Of a stretch of 64,000 nucleotides of DNA, positions 17,962-26,551 are shown one piece after another. Source of the DNA: Halosimplex aquaticum (GTDB taxonomy: Archaea; Halobacteriota; Halobacteria; Halobacteriales; Haloarculaceae); contig NZ_CP118158.1 in assembly GCF_028747785.1 (NCBI RefSeq), positions 2,728,001-2,792,000 on the forward strand, read 5' to 3'. A model generated the notes under the pieces. That model saw only the letters and a program-made list of their open reading frames with translations, was not told the DNA's origin and made no database searches. Position 1 is the stretch's first letter; each line of letters opens with the position of its first letter. The position numbers were made by a program, and so were the translations under genes.

Positions 17962-18477
17962 TCACAACTCCTCGATGACCTCGCCGACTTCGTCGTAGTC
18001 GGGGAACTCGGGCCACTGGGAGGCGACCCAGGCGTACTGGACGACCCGCTCCTCGTCGAGGGCGAAGACGGCGGGGCGGGGCTCCTCGATGCCGGCCATG
18101 CCGTCCAGGTCGTTGACGATGTCGAACTGCTCGGCGACGCCGTTTCCGGGGTCGGAGTAGAGTCGCGCGTCGACCCCCCGCGAGTCCAGCAGGTCGGCGT
18201 GCTCGTACGGCGAGGAGATGGACAGACCGACCACCTCGCAGTTATCGCGGTCGAGCCACCCCCGGTCGCGGATCTCGTTCCAGACGTACGTCGCCGGGAA
18301 CGCGCCGTCCATCGGGTGGAACACGAGGACGACGGGCTGCTCGTCGGTCAACTCGGAGAGGGAGACGTCCTCCCAGTACTCCTCGTTGACGAGCGGGCGC
18401 TCGAAGTCGGGGACGCGGTCGCCCTCCTCTGGGTGGTCAGTCTCGGGGAGGTCGACGACGTCGAAGTCGAGGTCCAT
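17962..18477 (-). CDS. AhpC/redoxin-fold protein without peroxidatic cysteine
   Basis: A 171-residue thioredoxin-fold protein of the peroxiredoxin type (DRVPDFERPLVNEEYWEDV; VVLVFHPMDGAFPATYVWNEI). In true peroxiredoxins the segment after FHPMD..FP carries the catalytic Cys; here it is Ala, and no cysteine suited to peroxidase chemistry is seen. It overlaps the upstream glutaredoxin-like gene by one base, so they probably act together. It may be a redox sensor, scaffold or an enzyme with other chemistry. Confidence 0.75.
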   Translation of the reverse strand: MDLDFDVVDLPETDHPEEGDRVPDFERPLVNEEYWEDVSLSELTDEQPVVLVFHPMDGAFPATYVWNEIRDRGWLDRDNCEVVGLSISSPYEHADLLDSRGVDARLYSDPGNGVAEQFDIVNDLDGMAGIEEPRPAVFALDEERVVQYAWVASQWPEFPDYDEVGEVIEEL

Positions 18478-18746
18478 CAGGCACCCCCCTTCGAGCGCTC
18501 GCCGTAGGTCGCGTCGAGGTACTCGACGATGTTGGCGCTCTCGGACATCGTCACGCCGGTGGACTCGTCGACGATGGCGGGCACGGTGCGCTTGCCCGTG
18601 AGGCGCTGGACGACGTCGCGGTCGCTGTGCATCGGTTCGACGAACCGCGAGCGGTAGTCCAGGTCGTACTCATCGAGCTTCCTGGTGACCCGCTCGCAGA
18701 ACGGACAGGCCTGCAACCGGTAGAACGTGATGGCTGGCTCGCTCAT
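18477..18746 (-). CDS. Glutaredoxin/GST-N domain protein
   Basis: An 89-residue thioredoxin-fold protein with the redox motif CPFC (about residues 11-14, in FYRLQACPFCERVTRKLDE), a cis-proline (TVPAIVDE) and an ESANIVEYLD end typical of GST N-terminal/glutaredoxin proteins. MSEPAITFYRLQ is taken as the start; the longer frame is unlikely. It is followed with a one-base overlap by the redoxin-fold gene. A paralog with CPYC lies at 62425-62673. Confidence 0.85.
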   Translation of the reverse strand: MSEPAITFYRLQACPFCERVTRKLDEYDLDYRSRFVEPMHSDRDVVQRLTGKRTVPAIVDESTGVTMSESANIVEYLDATYGERSKGGA

Positions 18747-18804
18747 CTCACCGGGAAGTACGGCCAACGGCCGGGTAAGCGCTTCGCCGTCGGCGACCCC
18801 GAAA

Positions 18805-18810
18805 TTTAAG
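18805..18810 (+). promoter_or_regulatory. TATA-like box of pilin-like gene
   Basis: TTTAAG 26-31 bp upstream of the GTG at 18836, consistent with a leaderless transcript starting at that codon. Confidence 0.5.
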
Positions 18811-18835
18811 GGCGAACGGGCGACCAGCCCGGCGC

Positions 18836-19426
18836 GTGACCGACCGTCGCCCATCCGGCCCTCGCCCCGCGACCGGCGTCCGATCCCCGACCGGTGACGC
18901 CCACACCGATCGAGCGACGAGTCCGGTCGTCGGCGTGGTAGTCCTGGTCGGGATAACGGCGCTCCTGGCGTCGGTCTCGCTGGCCGTGGTCGGCCTGAAC
19001 CACGCCCGCCCCGCGGCCGCGCCCCAGGTTCACCTGAGCGCGGAGCTGTCGGCGACCGACGGCTGGCCGTCCGGCCAGCGACTCCGGGTCGTCCACGAGG
19101 CCGGTGAGACGCTCGTCGTCTCGGACCTAGCAGTCGTCGTCGAACTCGAACGGTCGGGCGAGCGCGCGAGACTGCGCGGGTTCCCGACGCGGCGGCTCAC
19201 GGACGAACACCGCCGTGGGGCGGATCTGTTCGACCGGACGTACGCCGGTGTCGACGGCGAACTCGACGCCGCTCACGGCGATGGCCGATGGGAGAGCGGC
19301 GAGGCCGCGTCGCTCCGGATCGCACAGCACGAGTTCGACGTGCGATCGGGCGACGATGCGACGGTCCGCATCGTCCACTGGCCGAGCGGCGCGACCGTCG
19401 CGACCGTCGAGGTGGCCGCCTCGTGA
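18836..19426 (+). CDS. Archaeal type IV pilin N-terminal domain protein
   Basis: A 196-residue protein with a charged N-terminus, then RATSPVVGVVVLVGITALLASV, the conserved segment of haloarchaeal type IV pilin/archaellin-like proteins that serves as prepilin signal and membrane helix. The remaining part is a predicted extracellular β-rich domain (VVHEAGETLVVSDLAVVVEL). It starts with GTG. It may be processed by a class III prepilin peptidase such as the A24 enzyme at 40586-41671. Confidence 0.8.
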   Translation: MTDRRPSGPRPATGVRSPTGDAHTDRATSPVVGVVVLVGITALLASVSLAVVGLNHARPAAAPQVHLSAELSATDGWPSGQRLRVVHEAGETLVVSDLAVVVELERSGERARLRGFPTRRLTDEHRRGADLFDRTYAGVDGELDAAHGDGRWESGEAASLRIAQHEFDVRSGDDATVRIVHWPSGATVATVEVAAS

Positions 19427-19541
19427 CCGGCGGGATCCCCCGATCTCCACCCGAAACGGCCCTCTTCGGCCGGTTTGCCGGCCGAAATGGGGGTCCGGTA
19501 TGACAAGCCTTAATTCCGCCCCACGACAAGTCTTGGCGTCG

Positions 19542-20954
19542 ATGGGTATACCCGCAGCGGCGTGGTCGCAAGTGATGCCGATCGCACAGACCGATCTCAA
19601 CGTCTACGGATACGTGGTCCAGAAGAGCGTCGTCGCGACAGCCGGAGTGCTCCTGATCGTCGTCCTGATCGGGCTCTCGGCGTTTTTCTCCTCGTCCGAG
19701 ATCGCGATGTTCTCGCTCCCCTCCCACCGCATCGAGGGGCTCGTCGAGGAGGGGCGCCGCGGGGCGAATACCCTCAAGGGACTCAAGGCCGACCCGCACC
19801 GGCTCCTGGTGACGATCCTCGTCGGGAACAACCTCGTCAACATCGCGATGTCCTCCATCGCGACGGGGCTGTTCGGCCTCTACTTGAGCCAGGGGCAGGC
19901 CGTCGCGGCCGCCACCTTCGGCATCACCGCCATCGTCCTGCTGTTCGGCGAGAGCGCGCCCAAGTCCTACGCCGTCGAGAACACCGAATCGTGGGCGCTG
20001 CGGGTCTCGCGCCCGCTGAAGATGTCCGAGTACGTCCTCCTGCCGCTCATCGTCCTGTTCGACTACCTCACCCGGATCGTGAACAAGGTAACGGGCGGCC
20101 GCTCGGCCATCGAGGAGTCGTACGTCACCCGCGACGAGATCCGAGAGATGATCGAGACGGGCGAGCGCGAGGGCGTGCTGGAAGAGGAGGAACGCGAGAT
20201 GCTCCAGCGCACCCTGCGGTTCAACAACACCATCGCCAAAGAGGTGATGACGCCGCGCCTGGACATGGACGCCATCTCGACGGACGCCTCTATCTCGGAG
20301 GCCATCGAGCAGTGCATCCACAGCGGCCACGCCCGTCTGCCCGTCTACGAGGGGAGTCTCGACAACGTCATCGGCGTCGTCAACATCCGCGATCTGGTCC
20401 GCGACCAGAACTACGGCGAGACAGAGGACGGCGACCTCGAACTCGAAGACCTCATCGAGCCGACGCTGCACGTCCCCGAGTCGAAGAACGTCGACGAACT
20501 CCTGACGGAGATGCGCGACGAGCGCCTGCACATGGTCATCGTCATCGACGAGTTCGGGACGACCGAGGGCCTCGTGACGATGGAGGACCTCACCGAGGAG
20601 ATCGTCGGCGAGATCCTCGAAGGCGGCGAGGACGAACCGATCGAGTACGTCGGCGACGACACCGTCGTCGTCAAGGGCGAGGTCAACATCGAGGAGGTCA
20701 ACGAGGCCCTGGAGATCGACATCCCCGAGGGCGAGGAGTTCGAGACCATCGCCGGGTTCATCTTCAACCTCGCCGGCCGCCTCGTCGAGGAGGGCGAAGT
20801 GATCGAGTACGACGGCATCGAGATCACCGTCGAAGGCGTCGAGAACACCCGGATCATGAAAGCCCGCGTCACCCGCACCGAGGACTACGACCCCGACGAA
20901 ACCCCCAGCGAAGAGGAACTCGAAGCCGACACCGGCGAGGCCCAGCCCGAGTGA
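19542..20954 (+). CDS. CNNM/CorC (hemolysin C) family transporter with CBS pair
   Basis: A 470-residue membrane protein with an N-terminal CNNM (DUF21) domain of about four helices (LIGLSAFFSSSEIAMFSL at about 40-57), a pair of CBS motifs (EVMTPRLDMDAIS…; LHMVIVIDEFGTTEGLVTMED) and a C-terminal CorC_HlyC transporter-associated domain (VVKGEVNIEEVNEALEIDIP). These proteins handle Mg2+/Co2+ efflux. TATA-like CTTAAT at 19509-19514 supports MGIPAAAWSQ as a leaderless start; an ATG at 19500 is possible. Confidence 0.9.
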   Translation: MGIPAAAWSQVMPIAQTDLNVYGYVVQKSVVATAGVLLIVVLIGLSAFFSSSEIAMFSLPSHRIEGLVEEGRRGANTLKGLKADPHRLLVTILVGNNLVNIAMSSIATGLFGLYLSQGQAVAAATFGITAIVLLFGESAPKSYAVENTESWALRVSRPLKMSEYVLLPLIVLFDYLTRIVNKVTGGRSAIEESYVTRDEIREMIETGEREGVLEEEEREMLQRTLRFNNTIAKEVMTPRLDMDAISTDASISEAIEQCIHSGHARLPVYEGSLDNVIGVVNIRDLVRDQNYGETEDGDLELEDLIEPTLHVPESKNVDELLTEMRDERLHMVIVIDEFGTTEGLVTMEDLTEEIVGEILEGGEDEPIEYVGDDTVVVKGEVNIEEVNEALEIDIPEGEEFETIAGFIFNLAGRLVEEGEVIEYDGIEITVEGVENTRIMKARVTRTEDYDPDETPSEEELEADTGEAQPE

Positions 20955-21140
20955 CCGGCCCGCGTCGACCGCCCGCTTCTGCCCCGGTCCGCGGAACCGA
21001 CTGCGGGTGGCCGCTCGTCTGACCACCTCGTCTTGAAGGCCACCGTTTCGACTGGAACTGTCCTGAGTAGCTACGGGAGACGGACAGATAGGCGGATATC
21101 TGTTCGACCTCAGCGACCCTCTCCCGGGGCATGGATCCGG

Positions 21141-21761
21141 TCACTGTTCGATGTCGGCGCGTCCGCTCGTCGCGCTCAGGAGTCGGTCGCGGAGCGCGTC
21201 GCCGTCTTCGATGGGGACGCGCACGTCGAAGGACGCGCGTTCGGCGTAGTCGGCGTCGAACTCGGCGCCGGCGCTCTCCAGGATGCCCCGGACGGTGCCG
21301 GAGTCGTCGTAGTCGACGGCGACCGAGAAGGCCTCCTGGGGGCGTTCGGTCACCGTGCCGGCGGCGTCGAGACCGTCTTTGACCGCCCGGGAGTACGACC
21401 GTGCGAGCCCGCCGACGCCCAGGTTCGTCCCGCCGTAGTAGCGGGTGACGACGGCGACGACGTTCTCGACCTCTTCCTGCTGGAGGACGTTCAGCGCGGG
21501 GTCGCCCGCCGAGCCGGAGGGCTCGCCGTCGTCGCTTGTCCACTCCCGGAAGGGGTCGGCCCGCACGCGGTAGGCAGGGACGTTGTGCGTGGCGTCGTCG
21601 TACTCCTCGCGGACCGCGGCGACGAACGACTCGGCGGCCTCGACGGTGCGAGCGGGAGCGACGTGGCCGATGAACTCCGAACCGCGCACCTCGAACCGGG
21701 CCTCCCCCCGTCCGGCGACAGTCCGGTAGGGCTCGTCGCTCGTGCCGCGTTCGTCTGTCAC
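21141..21761 (-). CDS. IMPACT/YigZ family protein
   Basis: A 206-residue UPF0029/IMPACT protein. Family marks are GRGEARFEVRGSEFIGHVAP, the central SDDGEPSGSAGDPALNVL and the highly conserved VVTRYYGGTNLGVGGLARSYS. A C-terminal ferredoxin-like domain follows. The role is poorly known (translation or proteolysis modulation in other organisms). The GTG at 21761 (MTDERGTSDEPYRT) is preferred; an ATG at 21797 would overlap the upstream gene by 11 bp. Confidence 0.85.
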   Translation of the reverse strand: MTDERGTSDEPYRTVAGRGEARFEVRGSEFIGHVAPARTVEAAESFVAAVREEYDDATHNVPAYRVRADPFREWTSDDGEPSGSAGDPALNVLQQEEVENVVAVVTRYYGGTNLGVGGLARSYSRAVKDGLDAAGTVTERPQEAFSVAVDYDDSGTVRGILESAGAEFDADYAERASFDVRVPIEDGDALRDRLLSATSGRADIEQ

Positions 21762-21786
21762 GGCTCGCCGTTCGCGCCGGTGGCTC

Positions 21787-22839
21787 TTAGACCTCATCGT
21801 CGCCGCCCGACCGCCCCCGGACCCACGTCAGGTCGAGGTGCCCCTCCACTTCGTCGCCGCCGAGACTGTCCGGGCGGTTCGGAGCCGACACCTCCGCCTC
21901 GTACTCGTCGGGCGGCGGGAGCGTCACTTCGGTGTCGCCGACGCGGAGCGTGAGCGAGTGCCCGGCGGCGAGCGCCTCGCCGACGGCTTCCAGTTCGTCC
22001 CCGAAGGGCGACCGGGACTTCGCCGCGTCGTTTTCGCCCCAGCCGTACTCGGCGACGTCGGCCGTTCGACCGCCGAGTACGGCGTTCAGGGCGCCGCCGA
22101 TCAGGATGACGAAGCCGCTGAAGTACAGCCACGTCACGAGCAGGACGATGGTGCCGACGACGCCGTAGCGCTCGCCGACGCCCGCGACCGCGACGTAGTA
22201 CCGGAAGAGATACTCCAGGACGGTCCAGCCGGCGGCCGCGAACACCGTTCCCGGGACGACCTCGCTGACCGACACGTCCTCGTCGGGGAAGAGGTAGAAC
22301 AGCGGGAGGAAGACGACCACGAGGCTGACCGTCGAGACGATGCGGTTGAGGACCCGACCGAGCGGTCCGGGGCCGAACGAGAGGACCGATCCGATCGCGC
22401 CGGCGACGAGGAGCCCGGCGCCGACGGCGAGCAGGGCGACGACGGCGTCGCGGAAGGTGTCGACGACGGACTTCCGGTGGTCGAGGTCGTAGATGTTCGA
22501 GAACGCCGCGTCGAGGCTGCGGAAGATCTTGATCGTACCCCAGAGGAGGACGCCGACGCCGAGCAGGGAGAGGCTGGTCCGCTCGGTCGCCTCGGTGACT
22601 GTCCGGGTCAACAGTCCGCTGGCGTTCGGCGAGAGGTAGGTGCCGATGGCGTCGAGCACGTCGACGGCCGTCGCCTGGTCGTCGACCGACGTGACCAGCA
22701 GCAGCACGACCAGCATGAACGGGAGCAGGGAGACGAACGCGTGGTAGGCGATGCTCCCCGCCATGAACGTCAGCCGCTCGGCGCGCGCCTCCCGGACGAC
22801 CGCGCGAGCCAGCGTCGCCGCTCGTCGAAACGCGGACAT
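21787..22839 (-). CDS. YihY/BrkB family membrane protein
   Basis: A 350-residue integral membrane protein of the YihY/virulence factor BrkB (UPF0761) family. It opens with ERLTFMAGSIAYHAFVSLLPFML, has about six helices, and shows the family motif TWLYFSGFVILIGGALNAVL near residue 255. A long acidic cytoplasmic tail of about 80 residues follows. The gene lies just upstream of the IMPACT gene on the same strand. Confidence 0.88.
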   Translation of the reverse strand: MSAFRRAATLARAVVREARAERLTFMAGSIAYHAFVSLLPFMLVVLLLVTSVDDQATAVDVLDAIGTYLSPNASGLLTRTVTEATERTSLSLLGVGVLLWGTIKIFRSLDAAFSNIYDLDHRKSVVDTFRDAVVALLAVGAGLLVAGAIGSVLSFGPGPLGRVLNRIVSTVSLVVVFLPLFYLFPDEDVSVSEVVPGTVFAAAGWTVLEYLFRYYVAVAGVGERYGVVGTIVLLVTWLYFSGFVILIGGALNAVLGGRTADVAEYGWGENDAAKSRSPFGDELEAVGEALAAGHSLTLRVGDTEVTLPPPDEYEAEVSAPNRPDSLGGDEVEGHLDLTWVRGRSGGDDEV

Positions 22840-22951
22840 GGCTCGCTTACGGGTCCGAGTCTGAAAACGAGGGGGCCGACGGACGCAGGGGCCGCGGCCG
22901 CGAACCGGCGGCGGCGGGCAGCGCGGGCCCGCGACGGGCCGCCACCGGCGC

Positions 22952-23545
22952 TCAGCGCAACTCGATCTTGTGGACGAACGCCATCCCGCGGATCTCGTTC
23001 AGGAGGTCGCCCGGGATCTCGCCGTCGGTGATGACGTAGAGCTTCGGTTCGTCGGTGAACTCGGGGTCCTCGCTGATGGTCTGGCGGATGGAGATGCCGC
23101 GGTCCGCGATCGCGCTCGTGACCGTGGCGACGATGCCCGACTCCTCGGCGTCGCGGACGGTGATCGCCAGCGCCGTCAGGTCCAGCACCGGCGCGAGGTC
23201 CATCAGGCTCGGGATCGCGGAGATGTTCTGGAAGATCCGCCGCAACTGGTCGTCGGCGAGGATTGCGTCGGTGGTGGCGTCGACGACCCGGCGGTCCACG
23301 TCGATCTCGCGGGCGATGCCGGTGTTGGGGATCTCTATGCCGCCGGAGACAACGCGGCCCTCGTCGTTGACCGAGAAGCCGCGCTCCAGGATGAGTCGGA
23401 TGACGGCCTGCTGGCTCGGCGAGTCGGCGAACTTCTCCATGATCGCGTCGAAGGTGGCCGTTTCGGCGTCCACGTCCCCGCGGCCGTCGCTTCCGGCGGC
23501 GTCGGCGTCGTCGGCCCCGGCGCCGTCGCTGTCGTCGCCGCTCAT
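22952..23545 (-). CDS. ACT-domain amino-acid metabolism regulator
   Basis: A 197-residue protein: an acidic low-complexity N-terminus (to about residue 30), a helical DNA-binding-like region (SPSQQAVIRLILERGFSVN… REIDVDRRVVDATTDAIL) and a C-terminal ACT domain (LAITVRDAEESGIVATVTSAI). It matches the archaeal group described as regulator of amino-acid metabolism containing an ACT domain. Its ATG overlaps the hisB stop (TAATG), so it is probably made with HisB and could sense an amino acid. Confidence 0.85.
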   Translation of the reverse strand: MSGDDSDGAGADDADAAGSDGRGDVDAETATFDAIMEKFADSPSQQAVIRLILERGFSVNDEGRVVSGGIEIPNTGIAREIDVDRRVVDATTDAILADDQLRRIFQNISAIPSLMDLAPVLDLTALAITVRDAEESGIVATVTSAIADRGISIRQTISEDPEFTDEPKLYVITDGEIPGDLLNEIRGMAFVHKIELR

Positions 23546-24132
23546 TATAGCTCGCCTTTCGTGCTGGCCACGTCGCCGCGGCGCTCGTCGATCCGCGTGG
23601 CGTCGTCGAGCGCGCGAGCCAGGCACTTGAACAGCGCCTCGACCTCGTGGTGGGCGTTCTCGCCTTCGACGCCGGCGTGGAGCGTCAGCCCGGCGTTCAT
23701 CGCCAGCGAGCGCAGGAAGTGCTGGGCCATGTGGCTCGTCATCTCCCCGACGGCGTCCTGGGAGAACTCGCCGTCGAAGTCGAAGTACGGGCGCCCGCTC
23801 ACGTCGACGACGACCGACGCGACGGCCTCGTCGAGGGGGACCTGCCGGTCGGCGAACCGGCGGATGCCGCGCTTGTCGCCCAGCGCTTCCGTGAACGCCT
23901 CGCCGAGAGTGATCGCCACGTCCTCGACGGTGTGGTGGTCGTCGACCTCCAGGTCGCCGTCGCACTGGACGGTGAGGTCGAACAGGCCGTGCGTGGCGAA
24001 CGACCCGAGCATGTGATCGAAAAAGCCGATCCCGGTGTCGACGGTGGCGTCGCCGTCGCCGTCGACGTCGAGCGTCACCTCGATGGCCGTCTCGGCGGTC
24101 TCGCGGGTCACCGCCGCCGTCCGCTGAGTCAT
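23545..24132 (-). CDS. hisB: Imidazoleglycerol-phosphate dehydratase
   Basis: A 195-residue histidine-biosynthesis enzyme (sixth step), monofunctional. Manganese-binding motifs are [15 protein letters not shown] and the duplicated [14 protein letters not shown]. The tail gene island begins about 300 bp upstream of its start. Other his genes in the window are hisA (37.9 kb) and hisI (42.1 kb), so the pathway genes are dispersed. Confidence 0.96.
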   Translation of the reverse strand: MTQRTAAVTRETAETAIEVTLDVDGDGDATVDTGIGFFDHMLGSFATHGLFDLTVQCDGDLEVDDHHTVEDVAITLGEAFTEALGDKRGIRRFADRQVPLDEAVASVVVDVSGRPYFDFDGEFSQDAVGEMTSHMAQHFLRSLAMNAGLTLHAGVEGENAHHEVEALFKCLARALDDATRIDERRGDVASTKGEL

Positions 24133-24434
24133 GTCCCGAACAGACGCGAGCCTGGTACAAGGCGATTGTGCTACCCCGCGCCCAAGAGCGGTTCGTGTTT
24201 AACCGGGGTACTACTTTCACCTCGATCCAACTGCCCGAGATTGCTGTTGAGGACGGTTTCTGGTCTGTACGAGATGGATCTGGCGGTCCATTGCCACTTT
24301 ACTTTCACTCCGGTGATATGGCTGTCGTTTAATACATTATAGTGGATATGTCCCTATCCAGCATCCCCGCTCTGCGGTATCGACCGCCGGTGCGAGGACA
24401 CCGGCGGGGATGCCCTTCCCAAGGTGGAAAGAGC
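24133..24434 (+). promoter_or_regulatory. Island leader: TATA, ACTTTCAC repeats and nested hairpin
   Basis: This 302-bp stretch has no gene. It contains two copies of ACTTTCAC (24213-24220, 24301-24308) and an AT-rich TTTAATAC…ATTATAG region (about 24328-24343) that could serve as promoter for the rightward operon. A strong hairpin follows: arms CCGCCGGTG (24384-24392) and CACCGGCGG (24399-24407) with a six-base loop, enclosed by GCATCC (24361-24366) and GGATGC (24408-24413). The hairpin would sit in the 5' leader just before the first gene. Confidence 0.5.
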
Positions 24435-24869
24435 ATGAGTACGTATGCACACGATCGGTTAAGAGGTTACTCCGCCCCACCTATCTGTCGCCGAGAGGCG
24501 CCCGGTAGAACGGTGGATCGATATCCCACCGGCGTCGAGGTCTGTCCGACGCCGGAGGCGTACCACAACGCGATCCGAGGGTCCGACGGCGAGCTGTGTG
24601 CTCGCCTGCTCGGCCCCGGCGACGGCGTTGTCCTGACGTTCGCCGACGGTGAGTGGCGATACGAGATCCCTCCGATCCGAGCGCGACCGAGCCGATGGAC
24701 TACCCTCTCACCGGAGACGGTTGACAGGTGGCTGAGACGGTGCCGGGTGGTTCTCCTGACACATCGTGAACTGAGGACACACTGTACGTCGAACGGGTCG
24801 TGCGAGAAGTCGCTGACGACAGTATCGTCTGATCCCACCGGGACGACTCGCGTGGGTGATCGACTGTGA
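24435..24869 (+). CDS. Unknown protein, first gene of the tail island
   Basis: A 144-residue protein not recognised. The ATG is preceded by AAGGTGG, a good ribosome-binding site, and is preferred to an in-frame ATG at 24342 that lies within the hairpin leader. The central part (FADGEWRYEIPPI, SPETVDRWLRRCRVVLLTH) looks folded; the C-terminus is polar. It ends in a GTGA overlap with the following membrane gene, so it belongs to a three-gene operon. Confidence 0.55.
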   Translation: MSTYAHDRLRGYSAPPICRREAPGRTVDRYPTGVEVCPTPEAYHNAIRGSDGELCARLLGPGDGVVLTFADGEWRYEIPPIRARPSRWTTLSPETVDRWLRRCRVVLLTHRELRTHCTSNGSCEKSLTTVSSDPTGTTRVGDRL

Positions 24870-25096
24870 AACGAGATACCCAGACACCGTGGATACGAGC
24901 GGTCGGCGGTCTTCTGATCATCGTCGCTATTCTGGTGGCGTTCCTGTATCAGTTGACGGCGAGGGGGGAGACGGAGGGCTGGCTGGTCGTCTTGGTCTCA
25001 CTCCTTGGACTCGCGGCCGGCGCAGCCGTCCTCGGTAGCGAGGCCGTCCGAACAGGATACCGGGTCCTCCGCGGACTCCGAGGTGGGAAGCGGTGA
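24866..25096 (+). CDS. Two-helix small membrane protein (holin-like size)
   Basis: A 76-residue protein starting with GTG. It has two hydrophobic helices (WIRAVGGLLIIVAILVAFL and WLVVLVSLLGLAAGAAVL) and a basic C-terminal tail (RVLRGLRGGKR). Size and topology resemble holins, but many unrelated small proteins look the same. It overlaps both neighbours by GTGA, which points to translational coupling within the operon. A release role for virus-like particles is speculation from context. Confidence 0.55.
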   Translation: MKRDTQTPWIRAVGGLLIIVAILVAFLYQLTARGETEGWLVVLVSLLGLAAGAAVLGSEAVRTGYRVLRGLRGGKR

Positions 25097-26172
25097 CGGC
25101 CGGCACTGCCGCGGCCGGGTTGGACATCCCGGCGGCGGAGTGCGGGGTCGGCGGCTCGTTGGACCCGGTCGACGACCTCGTCAGCAGACAGCGGGTCGCA
25201 CTTGCCGCTTATTGCCCATCGCTCACCAAGCGGATCCCGTCGCTCGAGGAATCGATCACGGACGCGTATAGACGGCGGCGACAGGCGGTCGGACCGTTTA
25301 TCGCAGCGGTCCGTACACGGGGCGACATCCAGCCGGCGGATCGCTCCGAACTCGGTCTCCGTTCGGCGCTCCGTCCCGTGCTCGAGACGACCGTCCGAGA
25401 GAGTATCCGAGCGGCCGTCGACGACGAGGCGAGTACACTAGCGGCGCGCGTCGAGGCCCGGGTCGCATACGACGGCGACGTGTCCGTCACCGTCGACCCC
25501 GACGGGTTCGCGCGCCAGTACGCACGCCGGGGTCTCTCCTCGTTGCTTGACCGCGCCGTGACCGCCGCACACCGTACCCTCCACGCCACGGTCGTCGGGA
25601 CTGGGCGCCCGAGGGAGCGGTTCTCCACGCTCGCCACCGCGCAGTCGCGCATCCTCGCGACGGCGACGCTGCTCCTGGCGGCTCGGTGCGGTTCGCAGGC
25701 GCTGGCGGCCGAGTGTGACCTCGTCACCGCCAAGCAGTGGCGGACCGCGGACGAGGCCGTCTGCCCGGTCCACGGGACCGTCTCGCGGAAGCGCCCGGTC
25801 CAGCGCTGCTTCGGCGAACCGGCCGTCGGTGGGACCGCGTACGTCGTCGGAGAACGGACGCCGCTGGCCTGTTCGTGCATCCAGCGGGTCGTGCTCGGAC
25901 CAGTCGCTCGCACCGATCCCCGCGCGCTCGCCACGAGCGACGGCGTCACGGTCAAACAGGGAGGTGACCCGGTCAAACCGCTGAGCGACCGCGAGTGGGA
26001 GGTGTATCGGGCGCACGCGCGGCCCGACGAGACGTTCGTCGACTTGCTCCGTCGCTTCGAACGGACCCGGTCCGTCCGCGGCGGGGCGCGAGAACTGGGC
26101 GTCGCGAAGAAGACGTTGTATCGCTGGTTCGACGCGTATCTCGTGGACTTCGACCGGTACAGCGGCCGCTAG
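25093..26172 (+). CDS. Minor-head (Mu gpF/SPP1 gp7-like) protein fused to HTH
   Basis: A 359-residue protein. The segment KQWRTADEAVCPVHGTVS… PLACSCIQRVVLGPV (about residues 215-280) resembles the conserved C-terminal motif of phage head-morphogenesis proteins (W-T..D..VCP.H … P..C.C). The last 60 residues carry a helix-turn-helix (TRSVRGGARELGVAKKTLYRWFDAY when split around residues 322-346). No portal, protease or capsid gene is adjacent. It may be a head protein whose partners were lost, or one turned into a regulator. The similarity was found by eye only. Confidence 0.5.
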   Translation: MTAGTAAAGLDIPAAECGVGGSLDPVDDLVSRQRVALAAYCPSLTKRIPSLEESITDAYRRRRQAVGPFIAAVRTRGDIQPADRSELGLRSALRPVLETTVRESIRAAVDDEASTLAARVEARVAYDGDVSVTVDPDGFARQYARRGLSSLLDRAVTAAHRTLHATVVGTGRPRERFSTLATAQSRILATATLLLAARCGSQALAAECDLVTAKQWRTADEAVCPVHGTVSRKRPVQRCFGEPAVGGTAYVVGERTPLACSCIQRVVLGPVARTDPRALATSDGVTVKQGGDPVKPLSDREWEVYRAHARPDETFVDLLRRFERTRSVRGGARELGVAKKTLYRWFDAYLVDFDRYSGR

Positions 26173-26480
26173 TTCTCCGTTCGAGTCCGCCGTGACTGAA
26201 AACCGGGGTCCGACCGCACTCTGAGGACGCCCGGCGCGGCTCCGCTCCCTTGAGTCGCCCGGATGTCGGAGTCGCCTGCATTTTCCGGCAGTTCGTCGGT
26301 GAATATCGACACCGTCGCGCCGTCGTGGACGTGCGGACTCCGGTCCACTGAGGGGGCAACCCCGTGGACGACTCGTTCGTCGTCGACTGAGGTGGTCCCG
26401 GCCCCTACGTAGTAGTACGCGCCGACCGGGGCCGCTTCGGTCGCCGTCGGTGCGTGATAGCAGGCGGCGGTGCGTCGCGG
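26173..26480 (-). pseudogene. Possible fragment of a receptor-binding-like gene
   Basis: The 379-bp gap before the tail tube gene has an open minus-strand frame without a convincing start. Its sequence GAYYYVGAG… VHGVAPSVDRS… DGATVSIFTDELPENAGD resembles GELWYVDGVYV… LDGIAPSIDRA… GGAATVDAYASAGE of the gene at 34118-34513, on the other side of the tail genes and in opposite orientation. If homologous, it is a decayed paralog. The rest of the gap shows nothing else. Confidence 0.3.
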
Positions 26481-26551
26481 GCCGCACTCGCCCCGGACAG
26501 CCCCATCGGCGGAGTGGGCGCCGGGAACCACGCCCGCACGATACAACACAC

